Shown: positions 17,362-26,200 of the stretch, in pieces
Position numbering within the stretch: the stretch's first letter is position 1
How the letters are laid out: the number at the start of each line of letters is the position of its first letter
DNA from: JBDRHL01 sp043816955
GTDB taxonomy: Bacteria; Planctomycetota; Phycisphaerae; Sedimentisphaerales; CAYZTY01
Direction: 5' to 3'
Length of the DNA stretch: 49,837 bases
Assembly: GCA_043816955.1 (NCBI GenBank)
Contig: JBDRHL010000054.1
Location: 1 to 49,837, forward strand
Made by a program: the position numbers and the translations under genes
Notes under the pieces: generated by a model
The model's database searches: none
What the model saw: only the letters and a program-made list of their open reading frames with translations
What the model was told of the DNA's origin: nothing

Positions 17362-18083
17362 ATGATCGGCCAGTGCCAGGGAGTAATTCTGAAATAATCC
17401 AACTTGTAAATGCGCATAAAGTCTATCAAATGGGGGGACAACAAGTCAATGCCCTGGCAGGGGTTACAGTATCTTTCAGACGCGGCAGCTTTTGGGCAAT
17501 CATGGGTCCGAGCGGCTCCGGAAAAAGCACCATGATGAATATCCTCGGCTGTCTGGATCATTTAACCGCGGGGCGTTATATTCTCGAAGGGCAGGATGTC
17601 AGCACTGTGGATGACGATAGTCTCAGCGAACTTAGGCTCAGGCATCTGGGTTTTATTTTTCAAAGTTTTAACCTTATACCGCAATTGACGGTTCAGAGAA
17701 ACATTGAACTTCCTTTATACTATCTTGGATGGGATGCAGGTCGCAGCGCTGAGCGTGCCAGGGAACTTGCCTCTCAAGTCGGCCTTGAGGGCAGGCTGGA
17801 GCACCGACCAACTGAACTATCCGGAGGTCAAATGCAGCGAGTTGCTATCGCAAGAGCACTTGCTAACGAGCCGCAAATACTTTTTGCCGACGAGCCTACA
17901 GGAAATCTTGACACTGCGACAGGCGAACAGATACTGGAATTGCTGACCAAGCTCAATGAGCAGGGCAAGACAATCATCATGGTGACTCATGAAGCCCATA
18001 TAGCCGCATACGCTAAACAGAGGCTCCATATGCTTGATGGATTGATTGATAAAATTGACGGGGACAGTCATGAAGCGGAATAG
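17358..18083 (+). CDS. ABC transporter ATP-binding protein, MacB/LolD type
   Basis: This 241-residue nucleotide-binding domain is complete: Walker A GPSGSGKST, Q-loop FQSFNLIPQLT, signature LSGGQMQR, Walker B ILFADEPTGNLD and H-loop MVTHE. The sequence places it with the MacB/LolD/FtsE group that energises FtsX-like permeases. Its ATG overlaps the adaptor's stop by 4 bp (ATGA), and the permease start overlaps its own end by 14 bp. Unlike E. coli MacB, the ATPase and the permease are separate proteins here. Confidence 0.96.
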   Translation: MNDRPVPGSNSEIIQLVNAHKVYQMGGQQVNALAGVTVSFRRGSFWAIMGPSGSGKSTMMNILGCLDHLTAGRYILEGQDVSTVDDDSLSELRLRHLGFIFQSFNLIPQLTVQRNIELPLYYLGWDAGRSAERARELASQVGLEGRLEHRPTELSGGQMQRVAIARALANEPQILFADEPTGNLDTATGEQILELLTKLNEQGKTIIMVTHEAHIAAYAKQRLHMLDGLIDKIDGDSHEAE

Positions 18084-19338
18084 GTTTGTCCGAAATATTT
18101 CATTAGGTGTTGAAAACCTGCTGCTCCATAAGCTCCGCTCGTTCCTGACGATGCTGGGTGTTGTCTTCGGTGTTGGAAGTGTCGTTGCGATGTTATCGGT
18201 TGGTGAAGGGGCCAGCAAAGAGGCCCTTGAACAGATTCGAAAACTCGGCAGCAACAACATAATTGTCTCGTCAATTAAATCTGTGGAAGAAGAGGCTATG
18301 ACCACGACTCATTCCCACCTGAGCATATATGGCTTGACATACCAGGACCACATCAGAATAGCTCAAACCTTTAATACTATAAAACAAACAGCTCCTGTAA
18401 AACTTATACGCAAAGAAGGGCGTCTTGGCACCAGAGTGCTTGAATTGCGCGTAGTTGGAACGACTTCGGCATGGTTCGATCTGATAAGGAGGCCTATCAT
18501 TGCAGGACGAGTACTTTTAAGTTCTGACGAAAAAGATCGGGCACCTGTAGCAGTTCTCACCGAATTCGGTGCGAGAAAGCTTCTGGCCACTCAAAACACC
18601 ATAGGGCAGTTTCTTCGCATAGGGGGAGACTATTTTGAGGTTATCGGGATTATAAAGAGCGAAAGCGGACAGGCAGGAAACATTCAAATACCGGACCAGC
18701 AGGTTGATGCTTACATACCAATAGATGTGGCGCGCATCTATTTTGGTGATGTGATGACCAGAATAACTTCCGGTTCGTTCGAGCGGGAAATGGTGGAGCT
18801 GCACCAGATTATCGTTCAGGTTGATGCGAGAGAGAAAGTCGAATCCACCGCCAAAGGGATTGAAGAAATGATCAAGCGTTTTCACAAGAAAAAAGATTAT
18901 ATTATCAGTGTGCCTCTGGCTTTACTGAAACAGGCTGAAGAAACCAAACGAATTTTCAATATTGTGCTGGGCTCGATTGCCTGTATAAGCTTACTCGTCG
19001 GTGGAATCGGGATTATGAATATCATGCTGGCTTCGGTAACAGAGCGAACCCGCGAAATCGGCATCCGGCGTGCAATCGGCGCCAAGAGGAAGCAGATTAT
19101 CCTTCAGTTCCTGATTGAGACAGTAGTGCTTTCCACAATCGGGGGGTTTATCGGGATCGGCCTGGGAGTTCTCATGCCGGTGGTGATAACATATTTTGCC
19201 GGCATGCCCACGGTTATTACATCAGGCAGCATCGCATTGCCTTTGGCTATCAGTCTGGCTGTGGGTATTATTTTCGGATTATATCCTGCTATACGTGCAG
19301 CCAAAGTAGATCCCATAATTGCCCTTCGGCATGAATAA
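18070..19338 (+). CDS. MacB-like ABC transporter permease (FtsX family)
   Basis: The 422-residue permease has helix 1 after SLGVENLLLHKLRSFLTMLG, a large periplasmic MacB-type domain (residues about 45-285), then three membrane helices including the FtsX signature (ISLLVGGIGIMNIMLASVTE, RTREIGIRRAIGAKR) and the terminal GLYPAIRAAKVDPIIALRHE. The start ATG 18070 is inside the ATPase gene; the upstream in-frame start at 18046 would add eight residues. It completes the TolC-adaptor-ABC tripartite exporter. Substrates of relatives range from macrolides to lipopeptides and cannot be inferred here. Confidence 0.93.
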   Translation: MKRNRFVRNISLGVENLLLHKLRSFLTMLGVVFGVGSVVAMLSVGEGASKEALEQIRKLGSNNIIVSSIKSVEEEAMTTTHSHLSIYGLTYQDHIRIAQTFNTIKQTAPVKLIRKEGRLGTRVLELRVVGTTSAWFDLIRRPIIAGRVLLSSDEKDRAPVAVLTEFGARKLLATQNTIGQFLRIGGDYFEVIGIIKSESGQAGNIQIPDQQVDAYIPIDVARIYFGDVMTRITSGSFEREMVELHQIIVQVDAREKVESTAKGIEEMIKRFHKKKDYIISVPLALLKQAEETKRIFNIVLGSIACISLLVGGIGIMNIMLASVTERTREIGIRRAIGAKRKQIILQFLIETVVLSTIGGFIGIGLGVLMPVVITYFAGMPTVITSGSIALPLAISLAVGIIFGLYPAIRAAKVDPIIALRHE

Positions 19339-19732
19339 TAGCCGGCTGAGTACTATCCCGCTAAAATCCTGAAAAACCTGCCAAAACCGCGATTTGCGAC
19401 TGGCAACCCTATCCTCACCAGCCCTACTTCACACTGTTTTAATAGAACCGGGGGCGACTCTAAAACCACCAACAGTTCAGGACCCTAGTAGTATTATTTC
19501 TAAGTCTATGTCAAAGCCGGAGTTAAATGAAACCCCTTTTTGGGGCGGGGTGTCCTTAATTTAACAAGGATGGCAACCGTGTCGTAGAAATGCATAGATA
19601 AAGCCGGGATTTTTTTGTTTCGCAGGTCAAGTTACTACAAGGATTAAGGGCAAAATAGAAAAGCCGGCAAAAAAAATTGTGGTTTTCTCTTTCACTTTGG
19701 AGTGTATATGACTATATTAAAGATATATGTTT
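19339..19732. other. Gene-less stretch downstream of the efflux operon
   Basis: No coding signal is seen. It contains one imperfect hairpin (listed separately), A/T-rich tracts around 19600-19690 (GCCGGGATTTTTTTG near 19602 and GCCGGCAAAAAAAA near 19664) and no recognisable cobalamin riboswitch, which was looked for because the next gene is a B12 enzyme. Confidence 0.4.
19523..19564. repeat. Imperfect inverted repeat
   Basis: The outer arms TTAAAT (19523-19528) and ATTTAA (19559-19564) enclose ACCCC and GGGGT arms around TTTTTGGGGC. It lies 185 bp after the efflux operon and could act as a transcript end, but no T-run follows. Confidence 0.4.
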
Positions 19733-19780
19733 TTCAACAATATGTTGAATTACTCACTTTCATAATACCATATATGGTGT
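19733..19780 (+). promoter_or_regulatory. Tandem palindromes placed like NrdR boxes upstream of nrdJ
   Basis: The second element ATACCATATATGGTGT (19765-19780) differs from the NrdR consensus ACACTATATATAGTGT (from memory) at three positions and contains the perfect palindrome ACCATATATGGT. The first element is the perfect inverted repeat TTCAACA-ATA-TGTTGAA (19733-19749). Centres are about 31 bp apart, three helical turns, as known for paired NrdR sites. They end 31 bp before the nrdJ start, so they probably overlap its promoter. The first element fits the consensus less well. Confidence 0.6.
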
Positions 19781-19810
19781 AGGCGATAGTATTTCACAGG
19801 GAGGTATGAA

Positions 19811-22800
19811 ATGTCGGCAAGTGTAGGGCCTAAAAAGGGCGAAGGAATCGCCGAATCTGCAGCAGGCAGTTATGCAACCAAAGGTCTGAGTATCGAGCGT
19901 CATTTTACCAGGAAAGGCGTTCACCCTTTTGAGCAGATCGAATGGGAGGTGCGCTCTGCCAGGATTACCAGCGACAGCGGCGAGGTGATCTTCGAACAGA
20001 ACGACATTGAAGTACCTGCCGAGTGGAGCCAACTGGCTACCAAGGTTGTTGTCAGCAAATATTTCTACGGTGATAAATCCGAGGGACAGCGAGAACACTC
20101 TGCTAAGCAGTTGATTCACCGTGTATGCCGTACAATTGCCGACAGGGGCAAAAAAGACGGCTACTTCATGACGGACGAAGATGCCGAGACATTCTACAAT
20201 GAGCTGACTTGGCTGTGTATTAATCAGTACGGTGCGTTTAATTCGCCGGTGTGGTTCAACGTCGGCCTGTATGATGTTTACGGCATTGAAGGCAGTCCAC
20301 ACAACTTTCATTGGGACAAGCAACAGGGTGAGGCAGTATTGTGCAGAAACAGTTACGAATATCCGCAGGCATCGGCGTGCTTTATTCAATCGGTTAAGGA
20401 TACCATGGGGGACATCATGCGACTTGCACAGAGTGAGGCGATGCTTTTCAAGCACGGCTCGGGAACAGGCACCGATCTTTCGACACTTCGCAGCAGCCGG
20501 GAAAAGCTTGCAGGCGGCGGGAAACCTTCGGGGCCGTTGAGCTTCATGCGGGTTTACGACCAGATAGCTGCTGTCGTAAAATCCGGCGGAAAGACACGCC
20601 GTGCCGCGAAAATGCAGTCTTTGAAGGTAGATCACCCCGATATCAGGGAGTTTATAACATGTAAAGCCGAAGAGGAGAAAAAAGCGTGGACTCTGATCGA
20701 CGCAGGTTACGGCGGTGACTATAATAACGAAGCGTACGGCAGCGTTATGTTCCAGAATTCAAACCTGTCGGTCCGTGTTACTGACGAGTTCATGAATGCA
20801 GTTGAAAAGGACCTGACCTGGACTACCAGAGAAGTAACAAGCGGAAAGGATTCTGTAGAATATCAAGCTTCAGAATTACTGGAACTGATCGCGGAAGGCA
20901 CGAGAATCTGCGGCGATCCCGGTATCCAGTACGACAGCACAATCAACCGCTGGCACACTTGTCCGAACTCCGGCAGAATCAATGCATCGAATCCATGCAG
21001 CGAATACATGTTTCTGGATGATTCAGCATGCAACCTGGCATCGTTGAACCTGATGAAATTCCGCAGGGAGGACGGCAGCTTTGATGTCGAATCTTTCAAA
21101 AAGGCTGTCAGAATATTCATTATCGCCCAGGACATCCTGGTTGATAACGGCAGTTACCCGGAAAAACTTATCACCGTCAACAGCCACAAATTCCGTCCTC
21201 TGGGACTGGGTTTTGCCAATCTCGGCAGTTTAGTTATGAGCCTGGCGCTTCCTTATGACTCAGAGGAAGCCAGGGCACTGGCTTCGGCGATTACGGCAAT
21301 ACTGACCGGCACAGCATACGAGGCAAGTGCCGAACTGGCATGGGTCCTTGGGACCTTTGAAGAATTCGAGAAGAATCGTGAACCGATACTGAAAGTTATC
21401 AATATGCACTGCGAACACGTACGTAATATCCCCGAATCACATTGTCCTGACTATCTGATCCATGCAGCAAAGGATGCGTGGGACGCAGCGATGGATTCCG
21501 GCAGTCAACACGGATTCCGCAACGCTCAGGCAACGGTTATTGCTCCCACAGGCACAATCGGGTTTATGATGGACTGTGATACGACAGGCATCGAGCCTGA
21601 TATTGCCCTTGTTAAATACAAACTGCTTGCCGGTGGCGGCATGCTGAAAATCATCAACAAGACCGTCCCAATGGCCTTGGAAAAGCTGGGTTATGGCGCC
21701 GAAGATATTAAACAAATCATCGAAGATATCGACAGCGATGAAACAATCGAGACATCAAAGAAACTTCTGCCTGATCACCAACCCATATTTGATTGTTCCT
21801 TCAAGCCCCGAAACGGAAAAAGATTTATCAATTACGATGCTCATCTTAAGATGATGGCTGCCGTACAGCCTTTTATTTCCGGTGCGATCAGTAAAACGAT
21901 AAATATGCCGCACGAAAGCACAACCGAAGATATTATCAAAGCCTACAAGGACGGGTGGAAGCTCGGACTCAAAGCGGTAGCCATTTATCGTGACGGTTCC
22001 AAGCGGCTCCAGCCGGTGCAAACAAAAAAGCACGACAACAACAAAGCTAAAGGCCCAAAAGAAGCAGTCGAGCAGGCTCGTCCGTTCAGACGACGATTGA
22101 GTGAAACCAGAAACAGTATAACCCACAAGTTTTCCGTTGTGAGCCATGAAGGATACCTGACAGTGGGTCTGTATGAGGATGGACAGCCTGGTGAACTATT
22201 TATCACAATGGCCAAGGAAGGCAGCACGGTTGGAGGGCTGATGGACGTAATCGGCACGTGTGTATCAATGGCGCTTCAGTATGGTGTGCCGCTGATAACA
22301 CTGGTTGAAAAATTCAGACACGCCCGCTTCGAGCCGGCAGGTATGACCTCAAACAAGGAAATACCATTCGCCAAGAGTATCATTGACTATATTTTCTGCT
22401 GGCTGGGTTGTCAGTTTATCCCCGGCTATGCGGAAAAGAACATCCCGAATCACGGCGGTGCGACGAAACCCGTAAATAAAACAGCTACTACAGCCAAGCA
22501 GCTCGTCGAGAAAACCAAGGATCTGGCCAAAAAGATAGCTGAAGTAAAGGCGATTGAGGAAAAAAGTTCAGTTACAGAAGGCCTGGTGCACGACCGGGCT
22601 TTGCCTCGGGCATCTTCAGGTCAGGGCTATATCCCCAGAAGGACAAGCCTGGTAAACCCCTCTTCGGCAGTCAAGACCGTCCTGCAGACAACCACATCGC
22701 TAATGCAGCAGTTCAACTCCCAGTTCGAGGATTTCCAGTCCGATGCCCCGGCATGTGACATCTGCGGGTCTATAACGGTTCGCAACGGAACATGCTACAA

Positions 22801-22837
22801 GTGCTTTAACTGCGGTAATTCCATGGGTTGTTCCTGA
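19811..22837 (+). CDS. nrdJ: Adenosylcobalamin-dependent (class II) ribonucleotide reductase
   Basis: The product has 1008 residues. It converts ribonucleotides to deoxyribonucleotides with adenosylcobalamin, independently of oxygen. Visible landmarks: FNSPVWFNVG near residue 140, the substrate loop with KHGSGTGTDLSTLRS, the active-site NPCSEYMFLD (Asn, Cys and Glu catalytic set), PTGTIGFMMDCDTTGIEPD, a TSCPD-type region (GLYEDGQPGELFITMAKEGS) and a C-terminal zinc-type cluster CDICG...CYKCFNCG...CS that re-reduces the active site. GGGAGGT precedes the ATG. It is a single gene behind tandem NrdR-box-like palindromes. No class I or III reductase gene is in the window. Confidence 0.97.
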   Translation: MSASVGPKKGEGIAESAAGSYATKGLSIERHFTRKGVHPFEQIEWEVRSARITSDSGEVIFEQNDIEVPAEWSQLATKVVVSKYFYGDKSEGQREHSAKQLIHRVCRTIADRGKKDGYFMTDEDAETFYNELTWLCINQYGAFNSPVWFNVGLYDVYGIEGSPHNFHWDKQQGEAVLCRNSYEYPQASACFIQSVKDTMGDIMRLAQSEAMLFKHGSGTGTDLSTLRSSREKLAGGGKPSGPLSFMRVYDQIAAVVKSGGKTRRAAKMQSLKVDHPDIREFITCKAEEEKKAWTLIDAGYGGDYNNEAYGSVMFQNSNLSVRVTDEFMNAVEKDLTWTTREVTSGKDSVEYQASELLELIAEGTRICGDPGIQYDSTINRWHTCPNSGRINASNPCSEYMFLDDSACNLASLNLMKFRREDGSFDVESFKKAVRIFIIAQDILVDNGSYPEKLITVNSHKFRPLGLGFANLGSLVMSLALPYDSEEARALASAITAILTGTAYEASAELAWVLGTFEEFEKNREPILKVINMHCEHVRNIPESHCPDYLIHAAKDAWDAAMDSGSQHGFRNAQATVIAPTGTIGFMMDCDTTGIEPDIALVKYKLLAGGGMLKIINKTVPMALEKLGYGAEDIKQIIEDIDSDETIETSKKLLPDHQPIFDCSFKPRNGKRFINYDAHLKMMAAVQPFISGAISKTINMPHESTTEDIIKAYKDGWKLGLKAVAIYRDGSKRLQPVQTKKHDNNKAKGPKEAVEQARPFRRRLSETRNSITHKFSVVSHEGYLTVGLYEDGQPGELFITMAKEGSTVGGLMDVIGTCVSMALQYGVPLITLVEKFRHARFEPAGMTSNKEIPFAKSIIDYIFCWLGCQFIPGYAEKNIPNHGGATKPVNKTATTAKQLVEKTKDLAKKIAEVKAIEEKSSVTEGLVHDRALPRASSGQGYIPRRTSLVNPSSAVKTVLQTTTSLMQQFNSQFEDFQSDAPACDICGSITVRNGTCYKCFNCGNSMGCS

Positions 22838-22964
22838 CGGGCAATCGAACACAATTTGTTTCAGGTGTACTCAACCAAAAATTTACTTGTGTGACTGTCA
22901 GAGAGCTTGTATATTAAATGGTTCAAAGATGGTTATGTAAATGTTTTTTATGGGAGATTGAATC

Positions 22965-23999
22965 ATGTTTTACAAAATTTTGTTGCGGGCGGGGCTGTTT
23001 GTGCTGCTTTTAAGTATTGTTTCCTGTTCGTCGCAGGAACCTGCTGCAAAAGAAGCCAAGCCCTCCACACAAGAAGCCCAAGAGGCTATTGAGCCGGCGG
23101 CAGTTATCGAACCGGCGCAGGAAAGTGAGGCAGCCAGTGAGGAGGCTGCAATGCCGGAGGAAATGACACAAAAGGGTGTCGATCCTAATGAGTTTGTGGT
23201 CAGTTTCAACGGAAAAAAACTTACGTTGGAGCAGATCAACTGGGTAGTTCCCCCAAATGCGAACGCAGATATGATGGGTGGTTTCGCACAATACTGGCTG
23301 GACGGCCAGATACTGTATGAAGAGGCGGTGAAGCGCGGGCTAGGCGACAGCGAGAAGGTGAAGTTTCTTGTGAACTACCAGTTAGCACAAGTTTACGCCA
23401 AGGAGCTTGTTGAGCAGATTCGGGATTCGGTAACAGTAAGTGACGCCGATGTTGAGAAGTATTATGATGAAAATAAAGAGACAAGCCAGATGCTGAGTGA
23501 CCCGCTTCGGCTGAGTTTTTCACACGTCAAGGTGAACACACTGAAAGAGGCTCAGGCAGTACGGGAGCGACTCGCCGGCGGCGCTAATATAAATGAGCTT
23601 GCAAAGGAACTGTCGAAAGATCGCGATGCTGCAAAGGGCGGAAAGGTCGAAAATTTCGTAGAGAATGGTGTTCTCAACCGCTTCGGCCAGAGCTTTCTTG
23701 ACGGGCTTAAAGAGGCTAAAGTCGGTGACGTAATCGGCCCGACTACGGATAAGCGCGGCCAGTATGAAGTTGCGGCTCTTGAGGGCATCACACCGGCTGC
23801 AGTAAAGCCGTTTGCCGATGTCAAGGAGAATATACGCTCGACACTTACTCGACAGGAGCAAGGCAAGGCTATTGAGGAACTCATCAACTCGCTGAAGTCT
23901 CAGGCAGAGGGACGCATTGTAAAATCAACGCTGCTTATCGAAGCGGAAGAAAAAGCCGCTCAGCGACAAAAAGCAGGTCCTTCCGGAGGACCTCGTTAA
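22965..23999 (+). CDS. Parvulin-type peptidylprolyl isomerase lipoprotein (SurA/PrsA-like)
   Basis: The 344-residue product begins with a lipoprotein signal (LLLSIVSC, acylated Cys at 21), then a low-complexity Glu/Ala/Pro linker to about residue 70. A SurA-N-like helical part (EFVVSFNGKKLTLEQINW...) leads to a parvulin rotamase domain (about 185-285: RLSFSHVKVNTLKEAQAVRERL, AKELSKDRDAAKGGKVENF, IGPTTDKRGQYEVAALEG). Such proteins help fold exported proteins at the outer membrane. The tail is basic and Gln-rich. GGGAGA lies before the ATG. It is monocistronic with a strong terminator 86 bp downstream. Confidence 0.88.
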   Translation: MFYKILLRAGLFVLLLSIVSCSSQEPAAKEAKPSTQEAQEAIEPAAVIEPAQESEAASEEAAMPEEMTQKGVDPNEFVVSFNGKKLTLEQINWVVPPNANADMMGGFAQYWLDGQILYEEAVKRGLGDSEKVKFLVNYQLAQVYAKELVEQIRDSVTVSDADVEKYYDENKETSQMLSDPLRLSFSHVKVNTLKEAQAVRERLAGGANINELAKELSKDRDAAKGGKVENFVENGVLNRFGQSFLDGLKEAKVGDVIGPTTDKRGQYEVAALEGITPAAVKPFADVKENIRSTLTRQEQGKAIEELINSLKSQAEGRIVKSTLLIEAEEKAAQRQKAGPSGGPR

Positions 24000-24084
24000 G
24001 CGGTATAACCAGGCAGTTGACAACGTCAAATGAATAGAGGACAATGCTGTCCGTTGGTTAGCTGCAGGCAACACGGTATGTTAC

Positions 24085-24128
24085 AAGGCTGCTTCTAATT
24101 AGTTTCATCCACGAAGCAGCCTTTTTCT
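24085..24128 (+). terminator. Rho-independent terminator
   Basis: An 11-bp perfect stem AAGGCTGCTTC (24085-24095) / GAAGCAGCCTT (24113-24123) with a 17-nt loop is followed by a T-rich run (TTTTTCTTTTTT). It ends the parvulin gene; on the other strand the stem lies just past the parA stop (24138), so it may serve both. Confidence 0.85.
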
Positions 24129-24137
24129 TTTTTCATG

Positions 24138-25067
24138 CTATTCGAGAGGCTTACTAACATCGTCATGAGCTGTGCTACCTTGCGGCATAGCAGAAGTTGA
24201 AGGCAACGGCTCCCCAGCGAGCCGGAAATTCTCCCTGCTTGTGTCCTGGTCATTGTCTTCCGTAAGCTTCGCTATCACCCGTTCGGGATTTTGAATATAC
24301 TCAGCAACCCGCTGATAATCTATAGCACCGTTACAGTCCTGCTCGTATTCGAAGATTGTTTTGCCATAGCTTGGAGCCTCGGCCAGTTTAACATTGCACC
24401 GGACCTGTATGGGCATAATATGGGCGTCGGCCCAGGGGAAGTCGGTATTTCTTGCGCTGTTCAGAAACTGCTCAATGTCGGCTTTTATTTCGCTTGACAG
24501 AGATGTCCTCCTGTCAAACATGCACAGCAGAATAGCAGTTACCTTTAAGTTCGAGTTTATCCTTTTGCCGACCAGATCGACTGTCTGGAGGAGTTTGCCA
24601 AGCCCCTGAAGGGCGAGGAAATGCGGAAGAAGCGGGATAATGATTTCGTTTACTGCCGCGAGCGCATTCAACGTCAGCAGGCCCAGTGAAGGAGGACAGT
24701 CAATAACAATATAGTCCAGCTTTGCAGCGGAGTGTTTTATGGCCTCTCGCAATATTGTCTCCCGTCCGACAACGCTTACCAGTTCGGTTTCAGCACCCAC
24801 GAGGTCTATGTTTGCCGGCAAAATGTATAAATTCTCTCTTGCGGCTGTCAAGACATCATCAAAAGCTGTCGACTGAGTTAAAACATGATACGTGCTTAGC
24901 TCTATCTGCTCCGGCTGAAGGCCGAAATGGATTGTCAGGTGCGCCTGCGGATCAAGGTCGATCACAGCGACTTTTGCGCCTGCCATAGCCAGGGCAGCCG
25001 AGACATTTGCCACGGTAGTTGTTTTTCCGACACCCCCTTTTTGGTTAATTACAGCTATTGTTCTCAA
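24138..25067 (-). CDS. parA: ParA/Soj family ATPase
   Basis: This 309-residue Walker-type cytoskeletal ATPase has the deviant P-loop KGGVGKTT (10-17), followed by DLDPQAHLT and the Walker-B-like YIVIDCPPSLGLLT. It would partition chromosome origins or position protein cargo by ATP-dependent DNA binding. The start is a TTG (25067), only 2 nt after AAAAGG; no in-frame ATG exists upstream. No ParB gene or parS cluster is adjacent, so it may be an orphan or act with a distant ParB. The last 45 residues are extended and polar. It is third in ribH-nusB-parA, 23 bp after nusB. Confidence 0.9.
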   Translation of the reverse strand: MRTIAVINQKGGVGKTTTVANVSAALAMAGAKVAVIDLDPQAHLTIHFGLQPEQIELSTYHVLTQSTAFDDVLTAARENLYILPANIDLVGAETELVSVVGRETILREAIKHSAAKLDYIVIDCPPSLGLLTLNALAAVNEIIIPLLPHFLALQGLGKLLQTVDLVGKRINSNLKVTAILLCMFDRRTSLSSEIKADIEQFLNSARNTDFPWADAHIMPIQVRCNVKLAEAPSYGKTIFEYEQDCNGAIDYQRVAEYIQNPERVIAKLTEDNDQDTSRENFRLAGEPLPSTSAMPQGSTAHDDVSKPLE

Positions 25068-25090
25068 GGCCTTTTCTCGCTTGGCATATC

Positions 25091-25528
25091 TTATGGTAAA
25101 GCGTTTTCTGCAGAACTGTTTTGAGGCAACTTTTTCTGTATCGCATCAAGCACTCCATTTACGAATCCAGGTGCCTGCTGAGAGCTGAACTTCTTGGCAA
25201 TTTCGATCGCTTCATTTATAACCACTTTATGGGGAATATCACAGCAGAACCTCATCTGGAAGACAGCCAGGCGCAATATGCTCTTGTCGACACGTGAAAG
25301 ACGTGACAGGTCCCATTTTATCATTGCAGAACTGATAAGCTCGTCGCACAGTCGAAGGTTTTCCCATGTCTGTCTGATCCAGCTATCGGCAAGTTTTCTT
25401 ACATGTTCATCAGGTGAGTTTTCTACGAGGAACCGATCTATATCCTGCTGGAGCAATCCGTCACCCTGCACATCAAGCTGGTAAAGCACCTGCATAGCCA
25501 GTTCTCTTGCTCTGGTTCTTTTGTCCAT
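25091..25528 (-). CDS. nusB: Transcription antitermination factor NusB
   Basis: The 145-residue helical protein begins KRTRARELAMQVLYQLD, the Arg-rich helix that binds boxA RNA, and ends with SRVDKSILRLAVFQM and VVINEAIEIAKKFSSQQAPGFVNGVLD, all hallmarks of NusB. It works with NusE in rRNA antitermination. It follows ribH by 50 bp, a neighbourhood conserved widely in bacteria. Confidence 0.97.
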   Translation of the reverse strand: MDKRTRARELAMQVLYQLDVQGDGLLQQDIDRFLVENSPDEHVRKLADSWIRQTWENLRLCDELISSAMIKWDLSRLSRVDKSILRLAVFQMRFCCDIPHKVVINEAIEIAKKFSSQQAPGFVNGVLDAIQKKLPQNSSAENALP

Positions 25529-25578
25529 GGCGTATCTCAGCTCAAGTGCATCCTGCAGTGCCGGTTATCATAATCTTG

Positions 25579-26043
25579 TCAAATCTGCTTGATAACGTTT
25601 GCCATTTCGATTGCTGACATTGCAGCGCTTGTCCCGGCATTTCCCGCCTTTGTGCCGGCTCTTTCGATGGCCTGTTCGATCGTCTCACAGGTCAGAACGC
25701 CGAAAATTGTGGGCACAGCGGTATCGTAATTTATCTGTGCGATGCCCCTGGAAACCTGCTGGCAGACATAATCATAATGGCTTGTATGCCCTCTGATTGC
25801 AGCTCCGAGACAGATTACGGCGTTGTATTTTCCGCTTTGTGCGAGTTTTTTTGCCGCGATGGTTATCTCACATGAGCCGGGAACCCAGACAACCGTAATT
25901 TGATCGTCTTTGGCTCCATGCCGTTCAAGGCAGTCAAGGGCACCTGCGAGCAGCTTTGAGGAGATAAACTCATTAAACCTGCTTACAACTATGGCGAAAT
26001 GGTTATCCCCCGCCAGAAGCTGACCTTTTATCTGCTTTGCCAT
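25579..26043 (-). CDS. ribH: 6,7-dimethyl-8-ribityllumazine synthase
   Basis: The 154-residue length is typical. Motifs: VSRFNEFIS near the N-terminus, VPGSCEIT for substrate binding, and CLGAAIRGHTSHYDYVCQQVSRG with the catalytic His. It condenses 5-amino-6-ribitylaminouracil with dihydroxybutanone phosphate, the penultimate riboflavin step, in an icosahedral or pentameric shell. The start ATG 26043 follows GGAGTGATATA. It heads the ribH-nusB-parA unit and shares a 157-bp divergent gap with the TPR gene. No FMN riboswitch is visible there. Confidence 0.97.
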   Translation of the reverse strand: MAKQIKGQLLAGDNHFAIVVSRFNEFISSKLLAGALDCLERHGAKDDQITVVWVPGSCEITIAAKKLAQSGKYNAVICLGAAIRGHTSHYDYVCQQVSRGIAQINYDTAVPTIFGVLTCETIEQAIERAGTKAGNAGTSAAMSAIEMANVIKQI

Positions 26044-26200
26044 ATTATATCACTCCAAATATTACCGTTTGGCACTTTTACAAAGCTGCAGGATATTATA
26101 AGACCATTATGTTACTTTTTCCAGAAAAAACTTTGGTTTCAGACAAATCCTGCTAAATGGGCATAAAGCAGGTAATGTGCATTGATTAAGTGCCGATAAA

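Noticed and set aside
19440..19500. GGGGGCGACTC...CCACCA-like stretch as a tmRNA or tRNA remnant
   Set aside because: No pairing partner of the acceptor arm and no T-arm sequence; the resemblance is limited to a few bases.
19339..19732. Cobalamin riboswitch upstream of the B12-dependent reductase
   Set aside because: No B12-box or the conserved core of the cobalamin aptamer could be found by eye, and NrdR-type sites give a simpler control.
24138..25067. Complete parABS partition locus
   Set aside because: No parB gene and no parS-type palindrome (TGTTTCACGTGAAACA-like) was found in the window.
26044..26200. FMN riboswitch before ribH
   Set aside because: The 157-bp gap is too short for the aptamer plus promoter and lacks the conserved RFN-element core.
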